A DNA stretch of 26,167 bases from a virus: positions 1-26,167 of the IMG/VR virus record IMGVR_UViG_3300031629_000062, one strand, 5' to 3'. The notes beneath the pieces were generated by a model, which was not told the DNA's origin, did no database searches, and saw nothing but the letters and a program-made list of their open reading frames with translations. The translations under genes and the position numbers were made by a program. Shown here one piece after another: positions 13,065-21,611 of this stretch (position 1 is the first letter of the stretch; each line of letters opens with the position of its first letter).

Positions 13065-15288
13065 ATTATATACTAAAGTAAATAAGCTCATTACAAACTC
13101 TGTTATAGTTAATAAGAACAGGGGTAGGACTTGGTTATATGGGTATAATGAAAAGTATGATGTGGTTGTTATATCAAAGACAGGTCAGATTGGATCTGTT
13201 ATAGATATTAATGGGCTAAAGATTGCATTACCAAAACCCCCTAAAGATGTATATAAAAGAGATAATAAAAAAGAAGAACAATACTGGCACTCTACTCCAA
13301 TACCAAAGGAATTAAATAGGATAAAATCTATATTTCAGTGGCATGATACTCCTGATATATTTAAGGATAAGTGGGTTGACTATATAGAATCAGAGTTTGA
13401 TAAACGAGAACAGGGTTATTGGTTTATGAATAATGGGGTTCCCACTTATATAACAGGAACTCATTACATGTACCTTCAGTGGACTAAGATTGATGTCGGA
13501 AATCCCGACTTCAGAGAAGCTAATAGAATTTTCTATTTATTTTGGGAGGCATGCAAAGCTGATAAAAGAAGTTTTGGTATGTGTTATTTAAAAATAAGAC
13601 GTTCAGGATTTTCTTTTATGAGTTCTTGCGAGGGAGTTAATCAAGCTACTATTACTAAAGACTCAAGAATAGGTATACTTTCTAAAAGTGGAGCAGATGC
13701 TAAAAAAATGTTTACAGATAAAGTAGTACCTATATCTAATAATTATCCATTCTTTTTTAAACCTATACAGGATGGTATGGATAAACCTAAAACTGAATTA
13801 GCATATAGAGTTCCTGCGTCTAAGATTACTAAAAAGAATATGTTTCATTTAACAGATGATGAGTTAGAGGGATTAGATACAACTATTGACTGGAAAAATA
13901 CTGGAGACAATAGTTATGATGGTGAAAAATTACAATTACTCTTACATGATGAGAGTGGTAAATGGGAACGTCCAGATAACATACTTAATAACTGGCGTGT
14001 AACTAAAACATGTTTACGATTAGGGAGTAAAGTTATTGGTAAATGTATGATGGGATCAACATCAAATGCTTTAGATAAAGGTGGGAGAAATTTTAAATCT
14101 CTTTTTGATGATTCTCTTCCTTCTAAAAGAAATGCAAATGGTCAAACAAAAAGTGGATTGTATTGCTTATTTGTTCCTATGGAATGGAACTTTGAGGGAT
14201 ATATAGATGTGTATGGAATGCCTGTATTTAAAACTCCAAAAGTTCCCATAATGGGAATTGATGGGGAATTAATTACTATAGGAGCTATTAACTATTGGGA
14301 AAATGAAGTTGCATCTTTATCTCAAGATCCAGATGCGTTAAATGAATTTTATAGACAATTCCCTCGTACTGAGTCACATGCGTTTAGAGATGAAAGTAAG
14401 CAATCTATCTTTAACTTAACAAAAATATATCAACAGGTAGATTACAATGATTCTTTAATAATAGATCATCACATTACAAGAGGATCTTTTTCTTGGGAAA
14501 ACGGAATAAAAGATACTAAAGTAATATGGTCTCCAAATAAGCATGGTAGATTTTTAGTGAGTTGGACTCCGCCTCCTGGTATGGATAATAAAGTTATAAT
14601 GCAAAGAGGTAATAAAAAACCAGGGAACGAACATATTGGTTCATTTGGATGTGACTCTTATGATATTTCTGGAGTAGTTGTAGGTAAGGGGTCTAATGGA
14701 GCATTACATGGATTGACTAAATTTACTATGGATCAAGCGCCAAGTAATCACTTTTTTTTAGAATATATTGCCAGACCACAAACTGCGGAGATATTTTTTG
14801 AAGAAGTTTTAATGGCATGTGTTTATTATGGAATGCCAATACTTTGTGAAAATAATAAGCCCAGATTATTATATCACTTTAAGAATAGAGGTTATAGGGG
14901 GTATTCATTAAACCGACCAGATAAAGTATATACAAAATTATCTAAAACAGAAAAAGAATTAGGAGGTATTCCTAATACATCTGAAGACGTTAAACAATCA
15001 CATGCTTCTGCGATTGAATCATATATTGAGAAGCATATAGGTATTGATTTTAATGGAGATTACAGAGAGGCTGGTGATATGGGAGTAATGTATTTTGGAA
15101 AAACTTTAGAGGATTGGGCAAAGTTTGATATAAGTAATAGAACTAAATTTGATGCCGCTATTAGTTCTGGATTAGCTATCATGGCTAATCAGAAGCATTT
15201 ATATACACCATCTAAACAAAAATCAAAAATAAGTATTAACTTTGCAAGATATAATAATTCAAGCAATACAAGCAATATAATTACATGA
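13042..15288 (+). CDS. terL: Large terminase subunit (TerL)
   Basis: This 748-residue DNA-packaging motor combines an N-terminal ATPase and a C-terminal RNase-H-like nuclease. The P-loop position reads KIRRSGFSFMSS (G189, F190, S191): the invariant Lys of Walker A is replaced by Phe. Walker B is LLLHDE with D303 and the catalytic E304, and the coupling motif is MMGSTSN. The nuclease shows the first metal Asp in FGCDSYDI (D538) and the last in KFDAAISSGLAIM (D704). The length and the phrase WEACKADKRSFGMCYLKIRR fit crAss-like terminases as I remember them. No ATG exists near the N terminus; the start given is TTG at 13042, overlapping the previous gene by 23 bases, with a CTG at 13012 as an alternative. 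The stop overlaps the portal ATG (ATGA). Confidence 0.92.
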   Translation: MQSQDQNKLYTKVNKLITNSVIVNKNRGRTWLYGYNEKYDVVVISKTGQIGSVIDINGLKIALPKPPKDVYKRDNKKEEQYWHSTPIPKELNRIKSIFQWHDTPDIFKDKWVDYIESEFDKREQGYWFMNNGVPTYITGTHYMYLQWTKIDVGNPDFREANRIFYLFWEACKADKRSFGMCYLKIRRSGFSFMSSCEGVNQATITKDSRIGILSKSGADAKKMFTDKVVPISNNYPFFFKPIQDGMDKPKTELAYRVPASKITKKNMFHLTDDELEGLDTTIDWKNTGDNSYDGEKLQLLLHDESGKWERPDNILNNWRVTKTCLRLGSKVIGKCMMGSTSNALDKGGRNFKSLFDDSLPSKRNANGQTKSGLYCLFVPMEWNFEGYIDVYGMPVFKTPKVPIMGIDGELITIGAINYWENEVASLSQDPDALNEFYRQFPRTESHAFRDESKQSIFNLTKIYQQVDYNDSLIIDHHITRGSFSWENGIKDTKVIWSPNKHGRFLVSWTPPPGMDNKVIMQRGNKKPGNEHIGSFGCDSYDISGVVVGKGSNGALHGLTKFTMDQAPSNHFFLEYIARPQTAEIFFEEVLMACVYYGMPILCENNKPRLLYHFKNRGYRGYSLNRPDKVYTKLSKTEKELGGIPNTSEDVKQSHASAIESYIEKHIGIDFNGDYREAGDMGVMYFGKTLEDWAKFDISNRTKFDAAISSGLAIMANQKHLYTPSKQKSKISINFARYNNSSNTSNIIT
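15237..15244 (+). promoter_or_regulatory. Candidate internal promoter before portal gene (TAACTTTG)
   Basis: AGTATTAACTTTGCA at 15232-15246 lies in the last codons of the terminase, 41 bases before the portal ATG. The same 15 bases occur at 17743-17757 before the scaffold-like gene, where the site is intergenic. The coding location makes this weaker than the others. Confidence 0.4.
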
Positions 15289-17720
15289 AAGATGTTACAA
15301 TAAAAATACAGTCTACTGCTTTCCCTGATCAATTTGCTTCTGACAAAGAAAAAGCTAAAATTGAATTTGGTTTAAAAGTAGGTCAAGCAATACAATATGA
15401 GTGGTTTAGAAAGGATGGTAATGGATGTAGGTTTTATGATCAGTGGGGAGAATTTCATAGATTAAGATTATATGCACGTGGAGAACAATCAGTAGCTAAG
15501 TATAAAAATGAATTAGCTGTAGATGGTGATTTATCTTATTTAAATTTAGATTGGACACCAGTACCTATAATACCTAAATTTGTAGATATAGTGGTTAATG
15601 GTATGTCTGATAGATTATTTAAAGTTAATTGTACTGCTATGGACGCTATGTCAGCTGAGAAGAGAAGTGAGTTTCAGGATATGGTACAAACTAATGTTGT
15701 AGCTCAAGACTTATTTAAACAAATAGAAAAAGACTTTCAGATGGAGGTGTTTCAGGTTGATCCTAAGACACTACCAACAAGTGATGCTGAAATGGAATTA
15801 TATATGCAGCTCAATTATAAGCCAGGGATTGAAATAGCAAATGAAATAGCAATAGATACAATGTTTCGGGAAAATCATTATTCTGATACAAGAAAAAGAA
15901 TTGACCTTGATATTACTACTTTAGGTATAGGTATAGCTAAACATAGTTTTCAGAAAGGGGATGGTATTAAGGTTGAGTATGTTGATCCTGCTAATGTTGT
16001 TTATAGTTACACAGAAGACCCTTATTTTAAAGATACATTCTATTGGGGAGAAATAAAAACTGTTCCTATTGGAGAGGTAGTTAAAATTGATCCAACTGTT
16101 ACTCTTGAACAGATGGAAGAAATATCTAAGTACAGCCAGTCTTGGTATGATTATTATAATAGTCAGGCAATGTATAATAACAGCATGTTTTCAAGAGATA
16201 CTTGTACTCTTTTATATTTTAATTATAAAAGCACAAACAGTTTTGTTTACAAGAAAAAACAAATGGCTGAAGGTACATTTAAAACTGTAGAAAAAGATGA
16301 TGAGTTTAATCCTCCTCAAGAAATGATGGATGAAGGGAATTTTGAAAGAGTAGAAAAAAGAATTGATGTTTGGTATGAAGGTGTTATGGTGATGGGAACA
16401 AACATTATGTTAGAATGGAAGATGATGGAGAATATGGTTAGACCAAATTCTGCAAACCAATATGCAATGCCTAACTATGTAGCTTGTGCTCCAAGAATGT
16501 ATAAAGGAAATTTAGAATCTTTAGTTAGAAGAATGATTCCTTTTGCTGATTTAATTCAAATAAGTCATTTGAAGATACAGCAAGTTGTAGCTAAAGTAGT
16601 TCCCGATGGAGTGTTTATAGATGCTGATGGATTAAATGAAATTGATTTAGGAACTGGTCAGGCATATAATCCTGAAGATGCTTTGCGATTATATTTTCAA
16701 ACAGGTTCTGTTATTGGTAGAAGTTATACTCAAGATGGAGAATATAATAATGCTAAAGTACCAATTACTCAACTTACTTCTAATAGTGGTCAGAGTAAAA
16801 TGCAAATGCTCATAGGGAATTATAATCATTATTTAGGAATGTTAAGGCAGGTAACTGGGCTTAATGAAGCAAGAGATGCTTCTACTCCTGATCCAAATTC
16901 TTTAGTTGGAGTTCAGAAGTTAGCGGCTTTAAATTCTAATGTAGCAACACGACACATTTTACAATCAAGTCTTTATATAACTAAAACCTTAGCAGAATGC
17001 TTATCTATAAGAACAGCTGATGTTTTAGAGTATGCTGATTTTAGAGAGGAGTTTGCAATGCAAATAGGTAAATATAATTTAGGAATATTAGAAGATATTA
17101 AAAATCTTTATTTACATGACTTTGGTATATTTATAGAAATGAGTCCAGATGAAGAAGAAAAAGCTCAATTAGAAACTAATATTCAAATGGCCCTACAGCA
17201 AGGTGGGATTGACTTGGAGGATGCTATTGATATTAGAACTATCAATAATTTAAAAATGGCTAACCAGTTGTTAAAGGTTAAGCGTAAGCAAAGTGCTGCT
17301 GAGAAGAGAGAACAAGAACAACAAGCTCAAGCTATGCAAAATCAGCAACAACAACAACTTCAACAACAGGCTGCTCAAGCTGCAATGCAGCAAAGTCAAC
17401 AGGAAATGCAGACTAAGATTCAAATTAAACAGGCTGAGATAGCTTTTGAAATAGAAAAACAAAAGAATGAGGCGGATCTTAAGCGTCAATTAATGCAGGT
17501 TGAGTTTAATATGAATATGCAGTTAAGAGGAATGGATGAGCAGAAGATTGACGCAAGAGAAACTCAGAGAGAGGATGCAAAAGCAAAGCGTATAAGTCAG
17601 GCTGGAACTCAACAATCTAAAATGATTACTCAGAGAAAAACAGGAGGAACACCTATAAATTTTGAATCTAATGAAGATAGTTTAGATGGTTTTGATTTAG
17701 CTGAATTCAACCCAAGATAG
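15285..17720 (+). CDS. Portal protein
   Basis: This 811-residue protein forms the twelve-subunit ring at the capsid vertex through which DNA enters and leaves. The N-terminal part (FPDQFASDKEKAK, YDQWGEFHRLRLYARGEQSV, LNLDWTPVPIIPKFVDIVVN) matches, from memory, the portal of crAss-like and related marine phages; the later GQSKMQMLIGNYNHYLGMLRQVTGLNEARD resembles the portal stem and core. The length of about 800 residues is typical for that group and long for other podoviruses. From about residue 665 to 775 the protein is a Gln/Glu/Lys-rich coiled coil with near-homopolymeric Gln, then a short acidic tail (DGFDLAEFNPR). That tail could bind scaffold or the internal core. It is coupled to the terminase by ATGA and ends in TAG. 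Confidence 0.9.
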   Translation: MKDVTIKIQSTAFPDQFASDKEKAKIEFGLKVGQAIQYEWFRKDGNGCRFYDQWGEFHRLRLYARGEQSVAKYKNELAVDGDLSYLNLDWTPVPIIPKFVDIVVNGMSDRLFKVNCTAMDAMSAEKRSEFQDMVQTNVVAQDLFKQIEKDFQMEVFQVDPKTLPTSDAEMELYMQLNYKPGIEIANEIAIDTMFRENHYSDTRKRIDLDITTLGIGIAKHSFQKGDGIKVEYVDPANVVYSYTEDPYFKDTFYWGEIKTVPIGEVVKIDPTVTLEQMEEISKYSQSWYDYYNSQAMYNNSMFSRDTCTLLYFNYKSTNSFVYKKKQMAEGTFKTVEKDDEFNPPQEMMDEGNFERVEKRIDVWYEGVMVMGTNIMLEWKMMENMVRPNSANQYAMPNYVACAPRMYKGNLESLVRRMIPFADLIQISHLKIQQVVAKVVPDGVFIDADGLNEIDLGTGQAYNPEDALRLYFQTGSVIGRSYTQDGEYNNAKVPITQLTSNSGQSKMQMLIGNYNHYLGMLRQVTGLNEARDASTPDPNSLVGVQKLAALNSNVATRHILQSSLYITKTLAECLSIRTADVLEYADFREEFAMQIGKYNLGILEDIKNLYLHDFGIFIEMSPDEEEKAQLETNIQMALQQGGIDLEDAIDIRTINNLKMANQLLKVKRKQSAAEKREQEQQAQAMQNQQQQQLQQQAAQAAMQQSQQEMQTKIQIKQAEIAFEIEKQKNEADLKRQLMQVEFNMNMQLRGMDEQKIDARETQREDAKAKRISQAGTQQSKMITQRKTGGTPINFESNEDSLDGFDLAEFNPR

Positions 17721-17747
17721 ACCTTAATGAAACAATAAAAATAGTAT

Positions 17748-17755
17748 TAACTTTG
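17748..17755 (+). promoter_or_regulatory. Promoter for the head operon (TAACTTTG)
   Basis: AGTATTAACTTTGCA lies in the 55-base gap between portal and scaffold-like genes, 20 bases before the ATG at 17776. The box fits TAnnTTTG. It probably drives the scaffold-like gene and, by readthrough of only 17 bases, the major capsid protein. Confidence 0.6.
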
Positions 17756-17775
17756 CACAAATTAAATTAAATAAA

Positions 17776-18882
17776 ATGGAAACAGAAGAAAAATTTATCG
17801 TCAAGGACGTTAGTGGGGTTGAAAAATCCAAAGTAGAGGTTGAAGAACAGTTACTTAAAGAGCATGAAGAAAAATTTGATCCAGTAAGTAATGAGGATTC
17901 AATAGACAAGGTAGATATACCTGTAGAAGAAACTCCCGTATCAGAGTTAAATGATGCAGACGTTCTTTCTTATATTAAGAATAGGTATGATAAAGATATT
18001 GAATCAGTAGATCAGTTGTTTGAAACGAAAGAATCAAATGAAGAATTACCTGAAGATGTATCTGCTTATTTTAAATATAAAAAAGAGACTGGTCGTAGTA
18101 TTCAAGATTTTGTTAAATTACAACAGAATTATGATGAAATGGACAGCAACAAATTGTTGTCTCAATATTATTCTCAAACTGAAGAAGGTTTAGATAGTGA
18201 GGATATAAAAGACTTAATGGAGGATAAGTTTGGTTATGATGAAGATTTAGATGAGCCAAGTGATATTAAGAAAATTGAGAGGGCAAAGAAAAGAGAACTT
18301 GTAAAAGCTAAAAAGTTTTTAAACGAACAGAAAGATAAATATAACATTCCTCTTGAGTCAAGCGGGAATGGATTATCTGGAGATCAATTAGAAGATTTTA
18401 ATAGCTATAAAAGTTATGTAGAGGAATCTAACACTGCAAAAGAAGCACAGAAGAAAAGGTATGATTACTTTTTAAATAAGACTGATGAGGTCTTTAACGA
18501 TGAGTTCAAAGGTTTTGAGTTCAATATCGGAGATAAGAGTATAACCTTTAAACCTGGTGATAAAGATGAGTTGAAAAGTAAACAATCTAATGTGAATAAT
18601 TTCGTGGATAAGTTCATGGATAAAGAATCAGGATTGATGAATGACGCTCAGGGATATCATAGAGCTATGTCAGTAGCTATGAATCTTGACAAATTTGCTG
18701 AATTCTTTTTTAATCAAGGGATGACGGATACTATTGATAATGTTTCTAAAAAATCAAAAAACATTAATATGGATGTACGTCCCACCCCTCAGAATTTCAG
18801 TAAAGATGGATTGAAGATTAGAGCTGTAGGCGATTCGAGCAGTGGTAAAGGACTCAAAATTAGAAGTGCAAAAAAATTATAA
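17776..18882 (+). CDS. Putative head scaffolding protein
   Basis: This 368-residue, highly acidic and mostly helical protein lies exactly between portal and major capsid protein, the usual scaffold position. The first third is Glu/Asp-rich and low in hydrophobics, the middle has a coiled-coil-like charged helix (KKIERAKKRELVKAKKFLNEQ), and the end becomes basic, with two copies of GLKIR (residues 345-349 and 359-363) in the last 25 residues. Acidic helical bodies with a basic C-terminal capsid-binding tail are typical of scaffolds in many phages. No protease motif was seen. Its own promoter is at 17748. The role is inferred from place and composition, not from recognised homology. Confidence 0.7.
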   Translation: METEEKFIVKDVSGVEKSKVEVEEQLLKEHEEKFDPVSNEDSIDKVDIPVEETPVSELNDADVLSYIKNRYDKDIESVDQLFETKESNEELPEDVSAYFKYKKETGRSIQDFVKLQQNYDEMDSNKLLSQYYSQTEEGLDSEDIKDLMEDKFGYDEDLDEPSDIKKIERAKKRELVKAKKFLNEQKDKYNIPLESSGNGLSGDQLEDFNSYKSYVEESNTAKEAQKKRYDYFLNKTDEVFNDEFKGFEFNIGDKSITFKPGDKDELKSKQSNVNNFVDKFMDKESGLMNDAQGYHRAMSVAMNLDKFAEFFFNQGMTDTIDNVSKKSKNINMDVRPTPQNFSKDGLKIRAVGDSSSGKGLKIRSAKKL

Positions 18883-18899
18883 ATTAAAAAACAAAAAAA

Positions 18900-20351
18900 A
18901 TGCCAGTAATCACCCCCCCAGGCTTTGACTTGCAACCAAGTGGTCAGCAAGTAGCCTTAGCATCAAATTACATTACTAACTTTGATTTTCTTAATCAGTA
19001 TCTTCCAGATACATATGAAAAAGAATTTGAAAGATTTGGTAATAGAACAGTAGCATCATTCTTAAGAATGGTAGGTGCTGAAATGCCTTCAAACTCAGAC
19101 CTTATCAAATGGGCTGAACAAGGAAGGTTACACACTAAATACACAGCATGTACAGCTCCAGGAGCTGTAGCAGCAGCTAATGATGTATTTACTATTCCAG
19201 GAGCACAAGTAAACCCAGGAGTTCCAGCATCAAGTGCTCCAGCAAATGGATTTACAGCTATTAGAGTAGGTCAAACAGTTATGATCTCTGATGAGACTGC
19301 AGGATCTGTATTAAGTAATAAAGGTATTGTAACAGCAGTAACATCAGTAGCACCATTTACAGTTTCAGTAGCATTCTATGAGGCAGCAGGTAAAGCTATG
19401 TTGCCAGCAGCTACAACAACTATATTTATTTATGGTTCTGAATTCCAAAAAGGAACTGAAGGTATGGCTGGATCTATCGAAGCTCAAGACTTTATCTTTG
19501 AAAATTCTCCAATTATCATTAAGGATACTTACGAAGTAAGTGGTTCTGACATGGCACAAATTGGATGGGTTGAGGTAACTACTGAGAATGGTGGTTCAGG
19601 ATACTTATGGTACTTAAAATCTGAGCATGAAACAAGACTTCGTTTTGAAGACTATCTTGAGACTGCAATGGTTGAAGCAGTTCCAGCAGCAGCAGGTTCT
19701 GGTGCAGCAGCAATTTTACCAGGAGCTGTAGGAGGAATGGGTAATAAAGGTTCTGAAGGAGTATTCTTTGTAGTAAACAACAGAGGAAATGTTTGGAATG
19801 GAGGTAACCCAGTTGCTCTTGCAGGATTTGATAATGTAATCCAAAGATTAGATAAGCAAGGTGCTATTGAAGAAAATGTTATTTTCTGTAATAGACAATT
19901 CTCATTCGATATTGATGATATGTTAGCTGCACAAAACTCTTACGGAGCAGGTGGAACTTCATATGGTTTATTTGACAATGACGAAGAAATGGCTTTAAAC
20001 TTAGGTTTCACAGGATTCCGTAGAGGTTATGATTTCTACAAGTCTGACTGGAAATACTTAAATGATCCTACAATGAGAGGTGGTTTAACAGGAGGTGCAA
20101 TCAACGGACTTATGGTTCCAGCTGGTTCAACTACTGTATATGACCAAATCTTAGGTAAGAACGCTAAGAGACCATTCTTACATGTAAGATACAGAGCTTC
20201 TGAAACTGAAGATAGACGTTACAAAACTTGGATCACTGGTTCAGCTGGTGGAGCAAGAACATCTTCTTTAGATGCAATGACTGTTAATTTCTTATCTGAA
20301 AGAGCTGTATGTACTTTAGGTGCAAACAACTTCTTCTTATTTAGAGATTAA
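18900..20351 (+). CDS. Major capsid protein
   Basis: This 483-residue protein would make the icosahedral shell, with an expected HK97-type fold. It starts with a helical N-arm (ITNFDFLNQYLPDTYEKEFE, FGNRTVASFLRMVGAE). Residues about 85-183 are a Val/Thr/Ala-rich beta module (IRVGQTVMISDET, GIVTAVTSVAPFTVSVAF, TIFIYGSEF) that looks inserted in the core. The core resumes with IEAQDFIFENSPIIIKDTYEVSG and ends in LSERAVCTLGANNFFLFRD. The position after portal and scaffold, and the use of frequently occurring codons with less A/T at third positions than neighbours, fit a very highly expressed gene. A strong terminator follows 18 bases downstream. The length matches capsid proteins of crAss-like phages. 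Confidence 0.88.
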   Translation: MPVITPPGFDLQPSGQQVALASNYITNFDFLNQYLPDTYEKEFERFGNRTVASFLRMVGAEMPSNSDLIKWAEQGRLHTKYTACTAPGAVAAANDVFTIPGAQVNPGVPASSAPANGFTAIRVGQTVMISDETAGSVLSNKGIVTAVTSVAPFTVSVAFYEAAGKAMLPAATTTIFIYGSEFQKGTEGMAGSIEAQDFIFENSPIIIKDTYEVSGSDMAQIGWVEVTTENGGSGYLWYLKSEHETRLRFEDYLETAMVEAVPAAAGSGAAAILPGAVGGMGNKGSEGVFFVVNNRGNVWNGGNPVALAGFDNVIQRLDKQGAIEENVIFCNRQFSFDIDDMLAAQNSYGAGGTSYGLFDNDEEMALNLGFTGFRRGYDFYKSDWKYLNDPTMRGGLTGGAINGLMVPAGSTTVYDQILGKNAKRPFLHVRYRASETEDRRYKTWITGSAGGARTSSLDAMTVNFLSERAVCTLGANNFFLFRD

Positions 20352-20368
20352 TAAATAACAATAATTCG

Positions 20369-20395
20369 GGGAGGAGAAATCCTCCCCTTTTTTTA
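20369..20395 (+). terminator. Strong rho-independent terminator after capsid gene
   Basis: GGGGAGGA and TCCTCCCC form a perfect 8-bp, GC-rich stem closed by the stable tetraloop GAAA and followed by seven T. It would end most transcripts of the capsid gene. No TAnnTTTG lies between it and the next ATG at 20418. Confidence 0.93.
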
Positions 20396-20417
20396 AATTT
20401 AATTAAATTATAATAAA

Positions 20418-21173
20418 ATGAAAAAAGCAACAACCGCTGTTTCAAGACAGTACAGATTAAAAAGAGACGTAGCACCATTATGTTTTATGTTAGCGTCAAA
20501 CCACAATAAAAGATCCTCATTACTTTATTTTGATGAAGACACTAATACCAACAGACCACTTCGTTACGCAAGGAATCAGAAAAGCCCATTTGAAGATGAG
20601 CAAGATGGAAATGCTATTTTAGAGCCTGTTGTATTTGAAGATGGATTTTTAAATGTAGATAGATCAAATCAAGTTCTTCAAGAGTTTTTATCTTATCATC
20701 CAGGAAATGGAATGATATTTGAAGAAATAGATAATAAAAAAGATGCAGCTGCAGAGTTAGAGATTGAAGAATTAATTTTAGATGCTCAACTTTTAGCAAG
20801 AGATTTAGATATCAAAATGCTGGAGACGGTATCAAGAGTTCTTATAGGATCTGCAGCAGATAAACTAAGTACAGCAGAACTTAAAAGAGATATATTAGTT
20901 TTCTCAAGAAATTATCCTGAAGAATTTATTGATGTATTAAATGATCCTGCATTACAAATGTATGATGATGTAGTTCAATTTTTTGGAGTAGGGTATCTTA
21001 TTATGAAAAATCAAAATAGAGACGTGTACTTTAACTTGATAAAAAATAAAAGTAAAATGTTAACAGTACCTTATGGAGAAGACCCTACAGATATTGTTGC
21101 TTCTTACTTCCAAACAGATGATGGTGTAGAAACATATAAGCTATTATCTAATACAATGAAAAAAAAGAAATAA
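20418..21173 (+). CDS. Conserved-looking phage head-region protein
   Basis: This 251-residue protein starts KKATTAVSRQYRLKRDVAPL, then RPLRYARNQKSPFEDEQDGN and ILEPVVFEDGFL, a helical FLSYHPGNGMIFEEIDNKKD segment, and a helical C-terminal half (DLDIKMLETVSRVL, LKRDILVFSRNYPEEFIDVL). From memory, the RNQKSPFEDEQDGNAILEPVVFEDG block is shared by proteins near capsid genes in marine phages; no function is known to me. It has no membrane segment or signal peptide. It lies between two strong terminators without a visible promoter, so it may be expressed at lower level by readthrough of the capsid terminator. Confidence 0.75.
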   Translation: MKKATTAVSRQYRLKRDVAPLCFMLASNHNKRSSLLYFDEDTNTNRPLRYARNQKSPFEDEQDGNAILEPVVFEDGFLNVDRSNQVLQEFLSYHPGNGMIFEEIDNKKDAAAELEIEELILDAQLLARDLDIKMLETVSRVLIGSAADKLSTAELKRDILVFSRNYPEEFIDVLNDPALQMYDDVVQFFGVGYLIMKNQNRDVYFNLIKNKSKMLTVPYGEDPTDIVASYFQTDDGVETYKLLSNTMKKKK

Positions 21174-21198
21174 AAATTTCTAATTATAACTCAGAAAG

Positions 21199-21226
21199 AG
21201 CATCCTAATAAGGGTGCTTTTTTTTT
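21199..21226 (+). terminator. Rho-independent terminator
   Basis: AGCATCCT and AGGGTGCT pair over 8 bp (one G-U) around the loop AATA and are followed by nine T. A promoter box TATATTTG begins three bases after the T-run. Confidence 0.9.
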
Positions 21227-21229
21227 GTT

Positions 21230-21237
21230 TATATTTG
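21230..21237 (+). promoter_or_regulatory. Promoter directly behind terminator (TATATTTG)
   Basis: TTTATATTTGCAC fits the Bacteroidota -7 box and lies 33 bases before the ATG at 21271. Its upstream half would overlap the preceding terminator hairpin. It makes the next small gene an independent transcription unit. Confidence 0.65.
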
Positions 21238-21270
21238 CACTTTATTAACCCATTAAAACCTTTTTATAAA

Positions 21271-21549
21271 ATGGAAAAATTTATCAAAGTTACAAATGCT
21301 CCTATTACTAATGCATTAATTAGTCTTAGCGGAGTAAAATCAATCGGTACAACATCTGCAACTGCAACAACAGTTGTGATCAAGTACATGGATGGAACAG
21401 CTACTACAGTAACAACTGCAGCACAAGTTGCTCACAATGTTTATAATGCTATTGTTATTGCTCATGAAGCTGCTTTAGTTACAAGTTGGACAAGACCAAT
21501 GTATTCTATTGCATTGCCTAAAGCTGTAACAAGTATTGTAAATGCTTAA
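21271..21549 (+). CDS. Small beta-rich virion protein candidate (decoration or head accessory)
   Basis: This 92-residue protein begins MEKFIKVTNAPITNALISLS; an upstream in-frame GTG at 21214 lies inside a terminator and is rejected. The protein is Thr/Ala/Val-rich with alternating strands (GTTSATATTVVIKYMDGTAT) and a helix (AAQVAHNVYNAIVIAHEAAL), ending in PMYSIALPKAVTSIVNA. It forms a single-gene transcription unit with its own promoter (21230) and terminator (21577), the arrangement expected for a protein needed in large amounts. Similar small proteins occur near capsid genes of marine phages, as far as I recall. A capsid decoration or internal head protein is plausible; this is inference from context. 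Confidence 0.7.
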   Translation: MEKFIKVTNAPITNALISLSGVKSIGTTSATATTVVIKYMDGTATTVTTAAQVAHNVYNAIVIAHEAALVTSWTRPMYSIALPKAVTSIVNA

Positions 21550-21576
21550 TTAGTTTAAGTATATCAGTAAATAAAG

Positions 21577-21611
21577 AGAGGTCTACAAATAAAGTGGGCC
21601 TCTTTTTTTTT
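21577..21611 (+). terminator. Rho-independent terminator fused to promoter
   Basis: AGAGGTCTAC and GTGGGCCTCT form a 10-bp stem (two G-U pairs) around the loop AAATAAA, followed by nine T. The last five T are also the first five bases of the promoter block at 21607-21627. Confidence 0.92.

Noticed and set aside
21214-21270. Upstream GTG start extending the 92-residue head protein
   Set aside because: The extension begins inside the terminator hairpin and crosses the promoter box, so it cannot be part of the normal transcript.
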